Below, one piece after another: positions 7,977-16,596 of a stretch of 24,047 nucleotides of DNA; position 1 is the first letter of the stretch; each line of letters opens with the position of its first letter. The position numbers and the translations under genes were made by a program. Below the pieces are notes generated by a model, which worked only from the letters and a program-made list of their open reading frames with translations, was not told the origin of the DNA and did no database searches. The stretch is taken from contig CAMCJY010000004.1 in NCBI GenBank assembly GCA_945875225.1, positions 1 to 24,047 on the forward strand. Reading direction: 5' to 3'. The DNA comes from Comamonas sp. lk (lineage in GTDB: Bacteria; Pseudomonadota; Gammaproteobacteria; Burkholderiales; Burkholderiaceae_C).

Positions 7977-8004
7977 TTGTTTCTTTGCGAGAAATTTTTA
8001 TAAA
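7977..8004 (+). promoter_or_regulatory. possible promoter in the AT-rich def/8061 divergent region
   Basis: The 153 bases between def and the 8061 gene are strikingly AT-rich. On the plus strand TTGTTT (7977-7982) and TATAAA (7999-8004) are 16 bases apart; TTGCGA (7985-7990) with TAGATT (8007-8012) is an alternative. Further down, TATCAA (8019-8024) and TTGATA (8044-8049) form an inverted repeat with a 19-base spacer just before the ribosome-binding site. The whole stretch probably drives both genes, but the exact boxes are uncertain. Confidence 0.35.
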
Positions 8005-8060
8005 AATAGATTAATAATTATCAAATAAATAAAATTAAAAACATTGATAGAGGAGTGTGC

Positions 8061-8993
8061 GTGAAGCTTGCGATTGGGTACCCACTGCCAAGGGGCTGGC
8101 TTGCCATCGCTGCGATGCAGTGCGCACTAAGCTGCGCCCACGGCCAGATCGTGCCTGAATTGGACATCCAAGAAGAACCGCCCACCGAACGCCTGCTTGC
8201 GCAGGTTCGCAGCGAGCCCCTGGCGGCAAGGGTATCGTCCGCCTTGCAAACGCAGTCCATCGAAGCTTTTCTAAGTGCGCCGCAGGTTTTTGACCCGGCG
8301 CAATTCGATGCATTGCCCCGCATCGTGGGCGCTGCCGAACAAAAAAGCCTTTTGAGTAAAAGAGATGTGGTGTATGGGCGAACGGCAGCGGGCAATGGCT
8401 TTGTGCTGTCACCCGAAATGCCGCGTGAATGGAATATTTACCGCCAGCCCAAAGCGCTGAAAGACCCGGCTACAGGCCAAGTGTTGGGCATGGAGGCCGA
8501 GTATCTAGGGCGTGCGCGCTTGCTCAGCGATGAGCGCGTAGAGCAGAGCCAAAAGGAAGGTAAAGCCTTGGACACTATCGTGCCAGCCAGTTTTGAAATC
8601 GTACACTCGGTCTCTGAAATCCGCGTCGGCGACCGCCTATTTATAAGCAATGAAAGCGCTTGGCGTACGCTGATGCCCCAAGCACCAGAACGCGAGGTAG
8701 CGGCGACCATTATTTCCATCTACGGCAGCGGTGTCGCCAACGCCTCCAAACACCAAATCGTCGTACTCAATCAAGGCAGCCAGCAAGGGCTATCGCCCGG
8801 ACACCTGATGTCCATCCGCAAGACGCCAAGCCTGAGGACCGATGTAACGGATCCCAGCCGCCCGGCCTTGCGCCCCTGGGTCGGGGTGTCGGGTCAGGCC
8901 TTGGTATTTTTGACCTTTGACAAACTCGCCTACGCGCTGATCAGCGATAGCAACGGTCCGGTGCAGGTGGGCGACCGGCTGACGAGCCCCTGA
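8061..8993 (+). CDS. exported protein related to the LysM protein next to dprA, lacking LysM
   Basis: This 310-residue protein has an N-terminal export signal (hydrophobic run about residues 12-27, possible signal peptidase cut after AHG at 29). The body matches my recollection of the C-terminal part of the LysM peptidoglycan-binding proteins that precede dprA in Burkholderiales: AFLSAPQVFD, LPRIVGA, VLGMEAEYLGRARL, EIRVGDRL, IISIYGSG, IVVLNQGSQQGLSPGHLM and FDKLAYALISDSNGPVQVGDRL. The usual LysM domain near the N-terminus is absent: the signal is followed almost at once by the linker. GTG 8061 is favoured over GTG 8055 because AGGAG (8051-8055) sits five bases upstream of it and overlaps the earlier GTG. 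It ends nine bases before dprA. A periplasmic location is likely; function is unknown. Confidence 0.85.
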   Translation: MKLAIGYPLPRGWLAIAAMQCALSCAHGQIVPELDIQEEPPTERLLAQVRSEPLAARVSSALQTQSIEAFLSAPQVFDPAQFDALPRIVGAAEQKSLLSKRDVVYGRTAAGNGFVLSPEMPREWNIYRQPKALKDPATGQVLGMEAEYLGRARLLSDERVEQSQKEGKALDTIVPASFEIVHSVSEIRVGDRLFISNESAWRTLMPQAPEREVAATIISIYGSGVANASKHQIVVLNQGSQQGLSPGHLMSIRKTPSLRTDVTDPSRPALRPWVGVSGQALVFLTFDKLAYALISDSNGPVQVGDRLTSP

Positions 8994-9002
8994 GCCACAA
9001 CG

Positions 9003-10172
9003 ATGCAGCCCGCAAACCCCCACGCCTTGGACAGCACCGAACTGGGCGCATGGCTGCGCCTGCAATTGACGCCGGGTATCGGCAGCGTGCACGGCTGCCG
9101 TTTGCTCAAGGCCTTCGGCTTGCCCGCTGCGGTTTTCAGCCAAAGCCTGAGCGCCTTGCGCGCCGTCGTGCCCGAGCGCCAGGCGCAGGCCCTCATGCAA
9201 ACCCCGGCCGACTTGGCGCCCGGCCTGCGCGCACTCCTGCAATGGCTAGACCAGGGCGGTGGGCAGCACCGGCTGGTGACACTGGGTGACCCAACTTACC
9301 CAGCCAGCCTGCTGGACATCTATGACCCGCCGCTGATGCTGTATGTAAAGGGCAGTGATGCCGCTTGGCAGCGCTTGCCGCAGGCGCCATGCATGGCCAT
9401 CGTGGGCAGCCGCAACCCTACGCCCCAAGGCGCCGATAACGCCAGGGCTTTTGCGCGCAGCCTGGCCCAAGCGGGCCTGTGCATCGTGTCGGGTATGGCG
9501 CTGGGCGTGGATGCTGCAGCGCATCGTGGCGCCTTGGACATCCTGGAGAGCAGCTTGCCAACCATCGCGGTCGTGGGTACCGGCCTGGACCGCGTGTATC
9601 CGGCACAGCACGCCGCCCTCGCGAGTGCGATTGCCGAGCGGGGCTTGGTGCTTAGCGAATACCCTTTAGGCACCGCACCGCTTCCCGCGCATTTTCCACG
9701 CCGCAACCGCTTGTTATCGGGCTTAGCGCAGGCCACCCTGGTAGTGGAAGCGGCTTTGCAATCGGGCTCGCTTATCACCGCCCAGCAAGCCTTGGAGCAG
9801 GGCAAAGACGTATTTGCCATTCCCGGCTCCATCCACAGCACGCAGGCGCGCGGCTGCAATGCGCTCATTAAACAAGGCGCGCAACTAGTCGATTGCGTGC
9901 AGGATATTTTGGATGCGCCAGGCTTCCAAAGCATGCAAGTGCGGCAAGCAAGCGCCCCCTATCTCGACGATCCAAGCGCGGATGCCTCGGACGCAAACAC
10001 GGCGCTGCTGGACGCGCTAGGCTTTGATCCGTGCAGCCTGGAAGTCTTGCAAAGCCGTACCGGGTGGGATACCGCACGCCTGCAAGCGCAATTGATGGAA
10101 TTGGAATTACTGGGCAAAGTCGGGCGATTGCCCGGGGGCCTGTTGCAGCGATTAGGGGACAATTCCCCTTAA
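9003..10172 (+). CDS. dprA: DNA-processing protein DprA
   Basis: A 389-residue protein that protects incoming single-stranded DNA and loads RecA during natural transformation. It has an N-terminal helical/HhH-like region (about 10-60) and a Rossmann-like core with MAIVGSRNPTPQG (131-143), SGMALGVDAAAHRGAL (163-178), VVGTGLDRVYP (190-200), FPRRNRLLSGLA (231-242) and SGSLITA (254-260). A C-terminal winged-helix-like domain spans about 330-385. The length is in the usual range. It follows the LysM-type gene by nine bases and is probably cotranscribed with it. The smg/topoisomerase genes often found downstream are not here. DprA alone does not prove competence. Confidence 0.97.
   Translation: MQPANPHALDSTELGAWLRLQLTPGIGSVHGCRLLKAFGLPAAVFSQSLSALRAVVPERQAQALMQTPADLAPGLRALLQWLDQGGGQHRLVTLGDPTYPASLLDIYDPPLMLYVKGSDAAWQRLPQAPCMAIVGSRNPTPQGADNARAFARSLAQAGLCIVSGMALGVDAAAHRGALDILESSLPTIAVVGTGLDRVYPAQHAALASAIAERGLVLSEYPLGTAPLPAHFPRRNRLLSGLAQATLVVEAALQSGSLITAQQALEQGKDVFAIPGSIHSTQARGCNALIKQGAQLVDCVQDILDAPGFQSMQVRQASAPYLDDPSADASDANTALLDALGFDPCSLEVLQSRTGWDTARLQAQLMELELLGKVGRLPGGLLQRLGDNSP
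10154..10169 (+). terminator. short hairpin at the dprA stop, weak terminator candidate
   Basis: AGGGGA (10154-10159) and TCCCCT (10164-10169) form a six-base-pair stem with a four-base loop, ending at the dprA stop codon. An AT-rich stretch with only short T runs follows, so it is at best a weak intrinsic terminator separating dprA from the regulator's promoter. Confidence 0.3.
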
Positions 10173-10184
10173 TTAATTTAAATA

Positions 10185-10213
10185 TTGATTTTCATATTTT
10201 TTATAAATATAAT
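10185..10213 (+). promoter_or_regulatory. sigma-70 promoter of the HTH-receiver regulator
   Basis: TTGATT (10185-10190) and a perfect TATAAT (10208-10213) are separated by exactly 17 bases in an AT-rich gap. The predicted start near 10220 leaves a 5' untranslated region of about 35 bases before the ATG at 10255. This is the best promoter match I found in the window. Confidence 0.72.
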
Positions 10214-10254
10214 GGTGCAGAAATCCTATTCCCCATATATTAAAAATTCACGCC

Positions 10255-10848
10255 ATGAACGAAACGCCTGACGTCCTGACCAGCCAGCAAGCAGCGCGCC
10301 TGCTGGGCTTATCCACAACCACCGTGCAGAAAATGGTGGCCAATGGCGAGCTGGAGGCCTGGGTCACCTCCGGTGGACACCGCAGAATTTTCCGCAGCGC
10401 CGTAGAAAAAATGATGCCTAACCGCGTGGGACTGACCGATACCTCGACACGCCGGGCGCTGCGGGTCTTATTGGCCGAGGACGACCCCATACAGGTAGCG
10501 TATTTCGAATCTTTGGTCAGACGCAGCGCGCATCCCGTGGCCTTGAGCGTCGCCGCAGACGGGTCTCAGGCCTTGATACAAATTGAGCGCCAAAGGCCGG
10601 ATCTGGTGATTACCGACTTGATGATGAAGCCCTTTGACGGCTACCACTTGGTACGCGCCCTGGCCAGCGAATCGGCCTACCAGTCGCTGGCGGTACTGGT
10701 GGTAACTGCCAAGACGCCCGAAGAAGCGCATTTGGACGGCCAGTTGCCCGAGTGGGTGACGCTGTACCAAAAGCCGGTACCGCCCGAGCGCCTATTGGGC
10801 TATTTGGACGCGCTGAGCGGTCGGGTGGCGCGCAACAAGCACAGCTAA
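10255..10848 (+). CDS. orphan regulator: N-terminal MerR/excisionase-type HTH plus C-terminal receiver domain
   Basis: This 197-residue protein joins two domains in an order opposite to most response regulators. Residues 8-50 (LTSQQAARLLGLSTTTVQKMVANG... TSGGHRRI) are an excisionase/BldC-like winged HTH. Residues 69-188 are a CheY-like receiver with acidic residues E75, D76 and D77, phosphoacceptor D121 (VITDLMM), T151 and K173 (YQKPV), so it looks phosphorylatable. It is probably a cytoplasmic DNA-binding regulator controlled by phosphorylation. No histidine kinase lies in the window. It has its own strong promoter and is convergent with secF, leaving 17 bases between the stops. Targets cannot be inferred. 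Confidence 0.9.
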   Translation: MNETPDVLTSQQAARLLGLSTTTVQKMVANGELEAWVTSGGHRRIFRSAVEKMMPNRVGLTDTSTRRALRVLLAEDDPIQVAYFESLVRRSAHPVALSVAADGSQALIQIERQRPDLVITDLMMKPFDGYHLVRALASESAYQSLAVLVVTAKTPEEAHLDGQLPEWVTLYQKPVPPERLLGYLDALSGRVARNKHS

Positions 10849-10865
10849 GTGCCAGCGATGCAGGC

Positions 10866-11819
10866 TTAGACGGTGGCGCCAGCGTTCGGGTCGTTGGGGT
10901 CCGTATCTTTTTTGACCTGACCCTTAATCAGATCCTCGCGCGTGATACCCAGCCACATGGCAATGGCTGCAGCCACAAACACCGAAGAGTAAATACCAAA
11001 CAAAATACCGATGGTCAGCGCAAGCGCAAAATAATGCAAAGTGGCGCCGCCAAATAACAGCATAGACAAAACCATCAGTTGCGTGCAGCCGTGGGTAATG
11101 ATGGTGCGGCTAATCGTCGAGGTTATTGCGTTATCAATAATCTCCACCGTAGTCATCTTGCGATAGCGCCTAAAGTTTTCGCGGATCCGGTCAAAAATCA
11201 CCACCGATTCATTGACCGAATAACCCAGTACGGCCAACACCGCTGCCAGCACCGGCAATGAAAACTCCCACTGGAAAAACGCGAAAAATCCCAAAATAAT
11301 CACCACGTCATGCAAGTTGGCAACAATGGCCGCGACGGCAAACTTCCACTCAAATCGTACCGCCAAGTACAGCATGATGCCAACAACCACAAAGGCCAGC
11401 GCCTTGAGGCCATCGGTGGCCAATTCATCACCCACCTGCGGGCCGACAAACTCGGTGCGGCGCAAAGTGGCCGTGGGATCAGCCGCCTTCAGCGCGGCCA
11501 ATACTTTTTCGCTTTGCTGACCGGGTGTGGCGCCTTTTTGCGCTGGCATACGGATCAGCACCTCTTGCGCAGTACCGAAGTTTTGGACCTGCACGTCTTT
11601 GATGCCCAGGCCATCTACGGTGCTGCGAATGGCAGCCAGGTCGGCGCTTTGCGAATAGCCCACCTCCATCAGCGTGCCACCGGTAAATTCGACGGACAAA
11701 TGCAGCCCGCGTGAGAACAGAAAAAACACGGCCACGAGGAAGGTAATCAGCGAGATTCCATTGAGCACCAAAGCATGGCGCATGAAGGGGATATCGCGGC
11801 GTATTTTGAAAAATTCCAT
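10866..11819 (-). CDS. secF: protein translocase subunit SecF
   Basis: A 317-residue inner-membrane protein with six predicted membrane segments that assists SecYEG-dependent export with SecD. The first periplasmic domain begins with VEFTGGTLMEV (43-53). The conserved fourth membrane segment carries GYSVNESVVIFDRIREN (199-215), and the end is a charged cytoplasmic tail. Its ATG lies two bases after the secD stop, so translation is probably coupled. It is the last gene of yajC-secD-secF. No clear terminator is visible before the convergent regulator. Confidence 0.97.
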   Translation of the reverse strand: MEFFKIRRDIPFMRHALVLNGISLITFLVAVFFLFSRGLHLSVEFTGGTLMEVGYSQSADLAAIRSTVDGLGIKDVQVQNFGTAQEVLIRMPAQKGATPGQQSEKVLAALKAADPTATLRRTEFVGPQVGDELATDGLKALAFVVVGIMLYLAVRFEWKFAVAAIVANLHDVVIILGFFAFFQWEFSLPVLAAVLAVLGYSVNESVVIFDRIRENFRRYRKMTTVEIIDNAITSTISRTIITHGCTQLMVLSMLLFGGATLHYFALALTIGILFGIYSSVFVAAAIAMWLGITREDLIKGQVKKDTDPNDPNAGATV

Positions 11820-11821
11820 AT

Positions 11822-13711
11822 TTATTTCTCCCCATCCAGGCTCAGCGCAGTGCCGCTGCTGCCATCAGGACGCCAGACCGTCCCGATGGAAACGGTTTTA
11901 AGTTTCTTCTGCCGCCCGTACCAAAGATTGACGAGGCCGCGCGAGAAAAACACGCCGGAGAACATACTGGTCAAAATACCCAGGCAGTGCACCACCGCGA
12001 AACCGCGCACCGGGCCCGAGCCGAAAACCAACAGGGCCAAACCGGCAATCAAGGTGGTGACGTTGGAGTCCAGAATCGTGGCCCAGGCGCGCTCATAACC
12101 GGCGTGGATGGCCGCTTGCGGTGCGGCGCCATTGCGCAACTCCTCGCGCACTCGCTCATTGATCAGCACGTTGGCGTCAATCGCCATGCCCAGCACCAGC
12201 GCCATCGCCGCCATGCCCGGCAGCGTGAGCGTGGCTTGCAACATAGACAGCACCGCCACCAGCAGCAACAAATTGACTGCTAGGGCGACACTGGAAATCA
12301 CGCCGAACAACAAGTAGTAGGTACACATGAACACCGCGACTGCGGCAAAACCCCAAGTGACGCTGTTAAAGCCCTTAGCGATGTTTTCCGCGCCCAGCGA
12401 GGGGCCGATGGTGCGCTCTTCGATGATTTCCATGGGCGCAGCCAGCGAGCCGGCGCGCAAGAGCAGCGCAAGACTGGTGGTCTCTTCGGTCGTGAAGCGC
12501 CCGGTAATTTGGAAGCTTTTGCCAAACTCGCCCTGAATCGTCGCCACCGAGATAGCTTCGCCCTTGTTACGATCAAAAAGCACCATCGCCATTTTTTTGT
12601 TGATGTTTTCCCGCGTCAGGTCGCGCATTACTCGACCACCAATGCTGTCGAGCTCAATGCTTACGGCAGGCTGCTGGTTCTGGTCAAAGGTGGCGCTGGC
12701 CTTGTTCAGACGGTCGCCCGTAACGACCACCTGCTTCTTAACAATCACCGGCTGGCCATTACGCTCCAGAAAACGCTCGGCGCCTAGTGGCACCGGGCTA
12801 GTGCCAGTCACGGCAGCATTCGCTTCTGCGCTTTCGTCCACCATTCGCACCTCTAAAGTGGCGGTACGGCCCACAATATCTTTGGCCTTGGCCGTGTCCT
12901 GCACGCCAGGCAGTTGCACTACGATGCGGTCTAAGCCCTGCTGCTGAATCACCGGCTCGGCGACACCCAGCTCGTTGATGCGGTTATGCAGCGTAGTGAT
13001 GTTTTGCTTGAGCGCCTGCTCCTGCACTTCGCGCGCGGCCACCGCCTGGATGCTGGCGACCAGCTTGGTCTCGCCAGCATCGGTGCTTTCAGCCACCACC
13101 AGGTCCGGGAATTGGTCCTGAATCAGGCGCTTGGCGGACTCCACCATGGCCGCATCCCGAAAGCGTATTTCTACTCTTTGCCCGTTGCGGCTGATGCCCC
13201 CATGGCGAATGCTTTTTTCGCGCATAGTGCTGCGCAAATCGCCGGCCAGGGATTCGGCTTTTTTACTCAAAGCCGCCTGCATATCTACTTGCAGCATAAA
13301 GTGCACGCCGCCGCGCAAATCCAGGCCCAGGTACATGGGCGAGGCATGCAGGCTGCTGAGCCAGGCGGGCGAGCGCGATACGAGATTGAGCGCCACCACA
13401 TACGAGGGATTGGTCGCGTCTGGGTTGAGCGCCTGGGACATCGCATCTTTGGCCTTGAGCTGCACATCGGTACTGGCAAAACGCGCCTTGATAGAGTTGC
13501 CGTCCAGCGTTACCACTTCGGGGTTGATGCCCGCCGTTTTGAGTGCCTCTTGCACCCGCGTTACCGTGCCCAAGTCCAGCTTGAGCGAAGACTTGGCCAC
13601 TGAGACCTGCACCGCCGGCGATTCGCCGAACAAATTGGGCAGTGCGTACAAGCTACCGATCAGCACCGAGACCAGCAGGATCGCGTACTTCCACAGGGAA
13701 TAACGGTTCAT
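11822..13711 (-). CDS. secD: protein translocase subunit SecD
   Basis: A 629-residue inner-membrane protein that uses the proton gradient to pull substrates through SecYEG. The first membrane segment (YAILLVSVLIGSLYALP) is followed by the motif LGLDLRGGVHF (128-138). A large periplasmic P1 region extends to about residue 450, and five more membrane segments follow. D512 in GMAIDANVLINERVRE corresponds to the conserved membrane aspartate needed for proton coupling (E. coli D519). The length is normal. It lies 37 bases after yajC in the standard order. Confidence 0.98.
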   Translation of the reverse strand: MNRYSLWKYAILLVSVLIGSLYALPNLFGESPAVQVSVAKSSLKLDLGTVTRVQEALKTAGINPEVVTLDGNSIKARFASTDVQLKAKDAMSQALNPDATNPSYVVALNLVSRSPAWLSSLHASPMYLGLDLRGGVHFMLQVDMQAALSKKAESLAGDLRSTMREKSIRHGGISRNGQRVEIRFRDAAMVESAKRLIQDQFPDLVVAESTDAGETKLVASIQAVAAREVQEQALKQNITTLHNRINELGVAEPVIQQQGLDRIVVQLPGVQDTAKAKDIVGRTATLEVRMVDESAEANAAVTGTSPVPLGAERFLERNGQPVIVKKQVVVTGDRLNKASATFDQNQQPAVSIELDSIGGRVMRDLTRENINKKMAMVLFDRNKGEAISVATIQGEFGKSFQITGRFTTEETTSLALLLRAGSLAAPMEIIEERTIGPSLGAENIAKGFNSVTWGFAAVAVFMCTYYLLFGVISSVALAVNLLLLVAVLSMLQATLTLPGMAAMALVLGMAIDANVLINERVREELRNGAAPQAAIHAGYERAWATILDSNVTTLIAGLALLVFGSGPVRGFAVVHCLGILTSMFSGVFFSRGLVNLWYGRQKKLKTVSIGTVWRPDGSSGTALSLDGEK

Positions 13712-13748
13712 AAGAACAAAGGCCGTCTAAGCTGCGCTGGAAAAGGAA

Positions 13749-14075
13749 TTACTTGATGGTGCCTTTAGGCAGCACCTGGATAACGGCGCTGCGCTGCACC
13801 TGGATTTCCACGCCTGAGTAGACTTCCAGGGCGATAAAGGTATCGCCCATTTTGCTGACTTTGCCCAAGAGGCCGCCACCGGTAATCACTTCGTCGCCTT
13901 TGGCCAGGGCCGAGATCATGGCGGTGTGTTCTTTTTGCTTTTTCATTTGCGGGCGGATCATCACGAAATACAGCACCACAAACATCAATGCCAAAGGCAG
14001 CATGCTCATGAGGGTCGATTGCATATCGCCACCCGCAGCAGGAGCGGATTGGGCAAAGGCCGAAGAAATAAACAT
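13749..14075 (-). CDS. yajC: preprotein translocase subunit YajC
   Basis: A 108-residue single-pass membrane protein of the SecDF-YajC complex. It has one hydrophobic segment (LPLALMFVVLYFVMI, 26-40) followed by RPQMKKQKEH and the conserved cytoplasmic stretch LAKGDEVITGGGLLGKV. ATG 14075 (MFISSAFAQ) is preceded by GGGAG at good spacing; longer in-frame starts add non-family residues. The 157-base region upstream (14076-14232) probably carries the operon promoter. A TACAAT -10-like box (minus strand, 14177-14172) is visible there, but without a good -35. The usual tgt/queA genes are not upstream. Confidence 0.95.
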   Translation of the reverse strand: MFISSAFAQSAPAAGGDMQSTLMSMLPLALMFVVLYFVMIRPQMKKQKEHTAMISALAKGDEVITGGGLLGKVSKMGDTFIALEVYSGVEIQVQRSAVIQVLPKGTIK

Positions 14076-14232
14076 TGGAAAACTCCCAGGGAAATGACTT
14101 GAAACCGGGTGCTGGATAAGGCGGCAACCCGGGCTGACCGGCGCCCCAGCAGGGGCAAAGGTCAACTGCGTATTGTACGGGGCCGCCTTTTAGCCACCAG
14201 GCGCAAAAGGGCTGAGCGCGCCCAACTCCGAC

Positions 14233-15429
14233 TCAAGCGTCCAAAGCCGGCGCGGGCGCCGCTAGCGGCGCGCGCGCATGCAGCCACCACAGCATGAGGC
14301 CGGTGGCGCCCAGTGGCAGCAGGGAAAACGCATTAAGCCAGAACCAGCCGCTGGTGGTCACCAAGGCCCCAGAGGCAAAGGAGGTGAGCGCCATCACGGC
14401 GAAGACCGCAAAGTTGATAACCGCCTGCGCCCGGTCTTTTTCATGCGGCGCGTAGGCCTGCAAAGACAGGCTGGTGCCGCCGGTGAACAAAAAATTCCAG
14501 CCCACGCCCAATAAAAACAAGGCCACGCCGAATTGCAGCACGTCCACCCCGCTGAGCGCCACCGCGACACAGGCGGCATTGAGCAGCACGCCCACCCCCA
14601 TGACCGGTAGCGCGCCCCAGCGCTTGATGAAATCGCCGGTAAAAAAGCCCGGCGCAAACATGCCAATCACATGCCATTGCAAAACTATGGCGGTTGCGCC
14701 AAAGTCCAGGCCACATTGCTGCATGGCCAGCGGCGTGGCCGCCATCAAGAGATTCATCACCCCATAGCCCAGCGCAGCGGCCATGCAGGCGACAAAAAAC
14801 ACCGGCTCACGCAATAGCTGCCAGATGCTACGGCCTGCGTCCTGGCCCGCAGCACCGGTTAGCCGCACCGGCTCGGGTGCAAACTCGATGCGGCCCATGA
14901 CCAGCAAAGACAGCAGCGCCACCGCCGCCAGCGCCAAATAGGCGCCGACAAAAGGCACCATCCAAATTTGCTGCGAGTGCACCGCCAGATACGGCCCCAC
15001 CACCGCGCCGAACAGGCCGGCGGCCAGCACCCAGGACACCGCACGCTCGCGCGCCTCGGGCAGCGCCAGCTCGGCGGCGGCAAAACGGTAAAGCTGGCCA
15101 TTGGCACTGTAGTAACCGGCGATAAAAGTGGCGCCCACCAGGCCCCAAAAGCTCTGGCTGTCTATAGCCCAGGCGGCCAGCAGCGTGGACAGCAAGGCGA
15201 CCAGCAAGCCGGTCTGAAAACCGATCCGCCTACCCCAGCGCGCCTGTACCCACGCCACCACCGGCGTGGCAAGGGCCGAGCCCAGCACATAGCCCATCAC
15301 CGGCAGCGTGGCCATCCAGGCCATGGGCGCAAGGCGCAAGCCCACCAGGCCGTTGATCGCCACAAACGCGATGTTATTGGTGAGCAAAAACCCTTGGCAC
15401 AGGGCCAGCAGCCACAAATTTCTATTCAT
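14233..15429 (-). CDS. MFS transporter of unknown substrate
   Basis: A 398-residue protein with about twelve hydrophobic segments in two halves separated by a central charged loop (about residues 190-215), the layout of major facilitator transporters in the inner membrane. The loop after the second helix reads VQARWGRRIGF, a form of MFS motif A, and it recurs more weakly in the second half as GDFIKRWGALPVMG. The small C-terminal tail is Ala/Pro-rich. Nothing in the neighbourhood (yajC downstream, a beta-propeller gene upstream by 51 bases) fixes the substrate. It may be a drug or metabolite exporter. Confidence 0.9.
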   Translation of the reverse strand: MNRNLWLLALCQGFLLTNNIAFVAINGLVGLRLAPMAWMATLPVMGYVLGSALATPVVAWVQARWGRRIGFQTGLLVALLSTLLAAWAIDSQSFWGLVGATFIAGYYSANGQLYRFAAAELALPEARERAVSWVLAAGLFGAVVGPYLAVHSQQIWMVPFVGAYLALAAVALLSLLVMGRIEFAPEPVRLTGAAGQDAGRSIWQLLREPVFFVACMAAALGYGVMNLLMAATPLAMQQCGLDFGATAIVLQWHVIGMFAPGFFTGDFIKRWGALPVMGVGVLLNAACVAVALSGVDVLQFGVALFLLGVGWNFLFTGGTSLSLQAYAPHEKDRAQAVINFAVFAVMALTSFASGALVTTSGWFWLNAFSLLPLGATGLMLWWLHARAPLAAPAPALDA

Positions 15430-15480
15430 GCGGGCAGTGTACGCGGCCTATCCGCAGCCGCGCAGGAGCCCAATGACGGC

Positions 15481-16584
15481 CTAGGGCTTGCGCCAGCCCA
15501 GGCCCTTGGCGTGCAAGCTTTGGATGTACAAACGGTCCGCAGTTTCGGTCACGCCGGTGGCTTCAGGGTAGGCGCCCGTCGGATCTTGCATATCGACCAC
15601 CACGGTGCCGTCTTCGGTAAAGGCCATGACATGGCCATAGGCCTTGGGGATAGGCCACAAAGCCCGCGGCAGGCGCAAAGTAAGCGAGCGCAGCCAGGGC
15701 TTATCGGCAAAGCCGTCAACTATCGGGTTGCGCGGTTTGGCAAAGCCCAGCCAAATTTTCCCGTCTCGCCCGCGCATCAAATTGTCCGGGTAGCCCGGCA
15801 GATTGTCGAACAGCACTTGCGCACCCGCCGGTGGCGGGCCGTCGCCAAGTTGCAGTTTTTGCGCACCCACAGTCAGTTTCCAAACGCGGTATTTGCCGGT
15901 CTCATTGACAAACAAGCTGGCCTCATCCTGGCTGAGCGCCACGCCATTGGCAAAACTCAGACCCTGCGCCAGGATGCGCGTGGCGCGGGTGGCCGGGTCG
16001 TATTCCAAAATACGCCCGGTGGCCGATTGCTCCAGGATGTCCAAAATACTGGCTTCAAAGGTGCCACCCCACTGCGCCGGCGCAAAGCGGGTGGAGGCGT
16101 CGCTGAAATACATCTTGCCGCTTTTGGCGACCACCACCGCATCGGCGTAGCGGATGGGGTCGCCGTCCACCTTGTCGGTCAGCACCGTAATCTTGCCATC
16201 CTGGCTAATCGATAAAAGTCCTTTGACAGCGTCGGCAGCCACCAGTTGGCCCTGGGCATCAAAGTCAAAGCCCAAGACGCGCCCACCGGTGCTGGCAAAG
16301 GTTTCCTGGGCGCTGCCGTCCTGCGCCATGCGCAAAATCTTGCCGCTGGCAACCGTGGTGTAGAGCTTGCCCTCCGGACCGATAAGGATGTGTTCAGGCC
16401 CCTCTTCGCCCTGCAAATCCAGCAGCGTGAGCTGGGACAACTTGTCGTTGACCGCATGCGGCCCCTGGTAACCCGGCGCTTTGGGTACAGCCCAGGCCAC
16501 CGGCTGTACAGGCACCGGCCCCAAAAAGAGATAGGCCAGGCCCAGTACCAGCACAAGGGCAAGCAGTTTCAATAATGTTTTCAT
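15481..16584 (-). CDS. SMP-30/gluconolactonase-type, strictosidine-synthase-like beta-propeller protein
   Basis: A 367-residue protein with an N-terminal hydrophobic segment (LLALVLVLGLAYLFLG, 7-22) that acts as anchor or uncleaved signal, so the propeller faces the periplasm. The repeats GPEHILIGPEGKLYT (62-76), SDASTRFA (161-168), LSFANGVALSQDEASLFVNETGKYRVWKL (209-237, the most diagnostic block) and NLPGYPDNLMRGRDGKIWLGF (261-281) match the calcium-dependent six-bladed strictosidine synthase/APMAP-like family. Members include lactonases and esterases; the substrate here is unknown. An excellent Shine-Dalgarno sequence AAGGAGGA (minus strand, 16598-16591) lies seven bases from the ATG. A small ORF ends just before it. 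Confidence 0.88.
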   Translation of the reverse strand: MKTLLKLLALVLVLGLAYLFLGPVPVQPVAWAVPKAPGYQGPHAVNDKLSQLTLLDLQGEEGPEHILIGPEGKLYTTVASGKILRMAQDGSAQETFASTGGRVLGFDFDAQGQLVAADAVKGLLSISQDGKITVLTDKVDGDPIRYADAVVVAKSGKMYFSDASTRFAPAQWGGTFEASILDILEQSATGRILEYDPATRATRILAQGLSFANGVALSQDEASLFVNETGKYRVWKLTVGAQKLQLGDGPPPAGAQVLFDNLPGYPDNLMRGRDGKIWLGFAKPRNPIVDGFADKPWLRSLTLRLPRALWPIPKAYGHVMAFTEDGTVVVDMQDPTGAYPEATGVTETADRLYIQSLHAKGLGWRKP

Positions 16585-16596
16585 GTGATTTCCTCC

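Noticed and set aside
14968..16215. Plus-strand open frame of 415 codons
   Set aside because: It spans the MFS and beta-propeller genes in antisense, and its Gln/Arg/His-rich composition is typical of a shadow frame.
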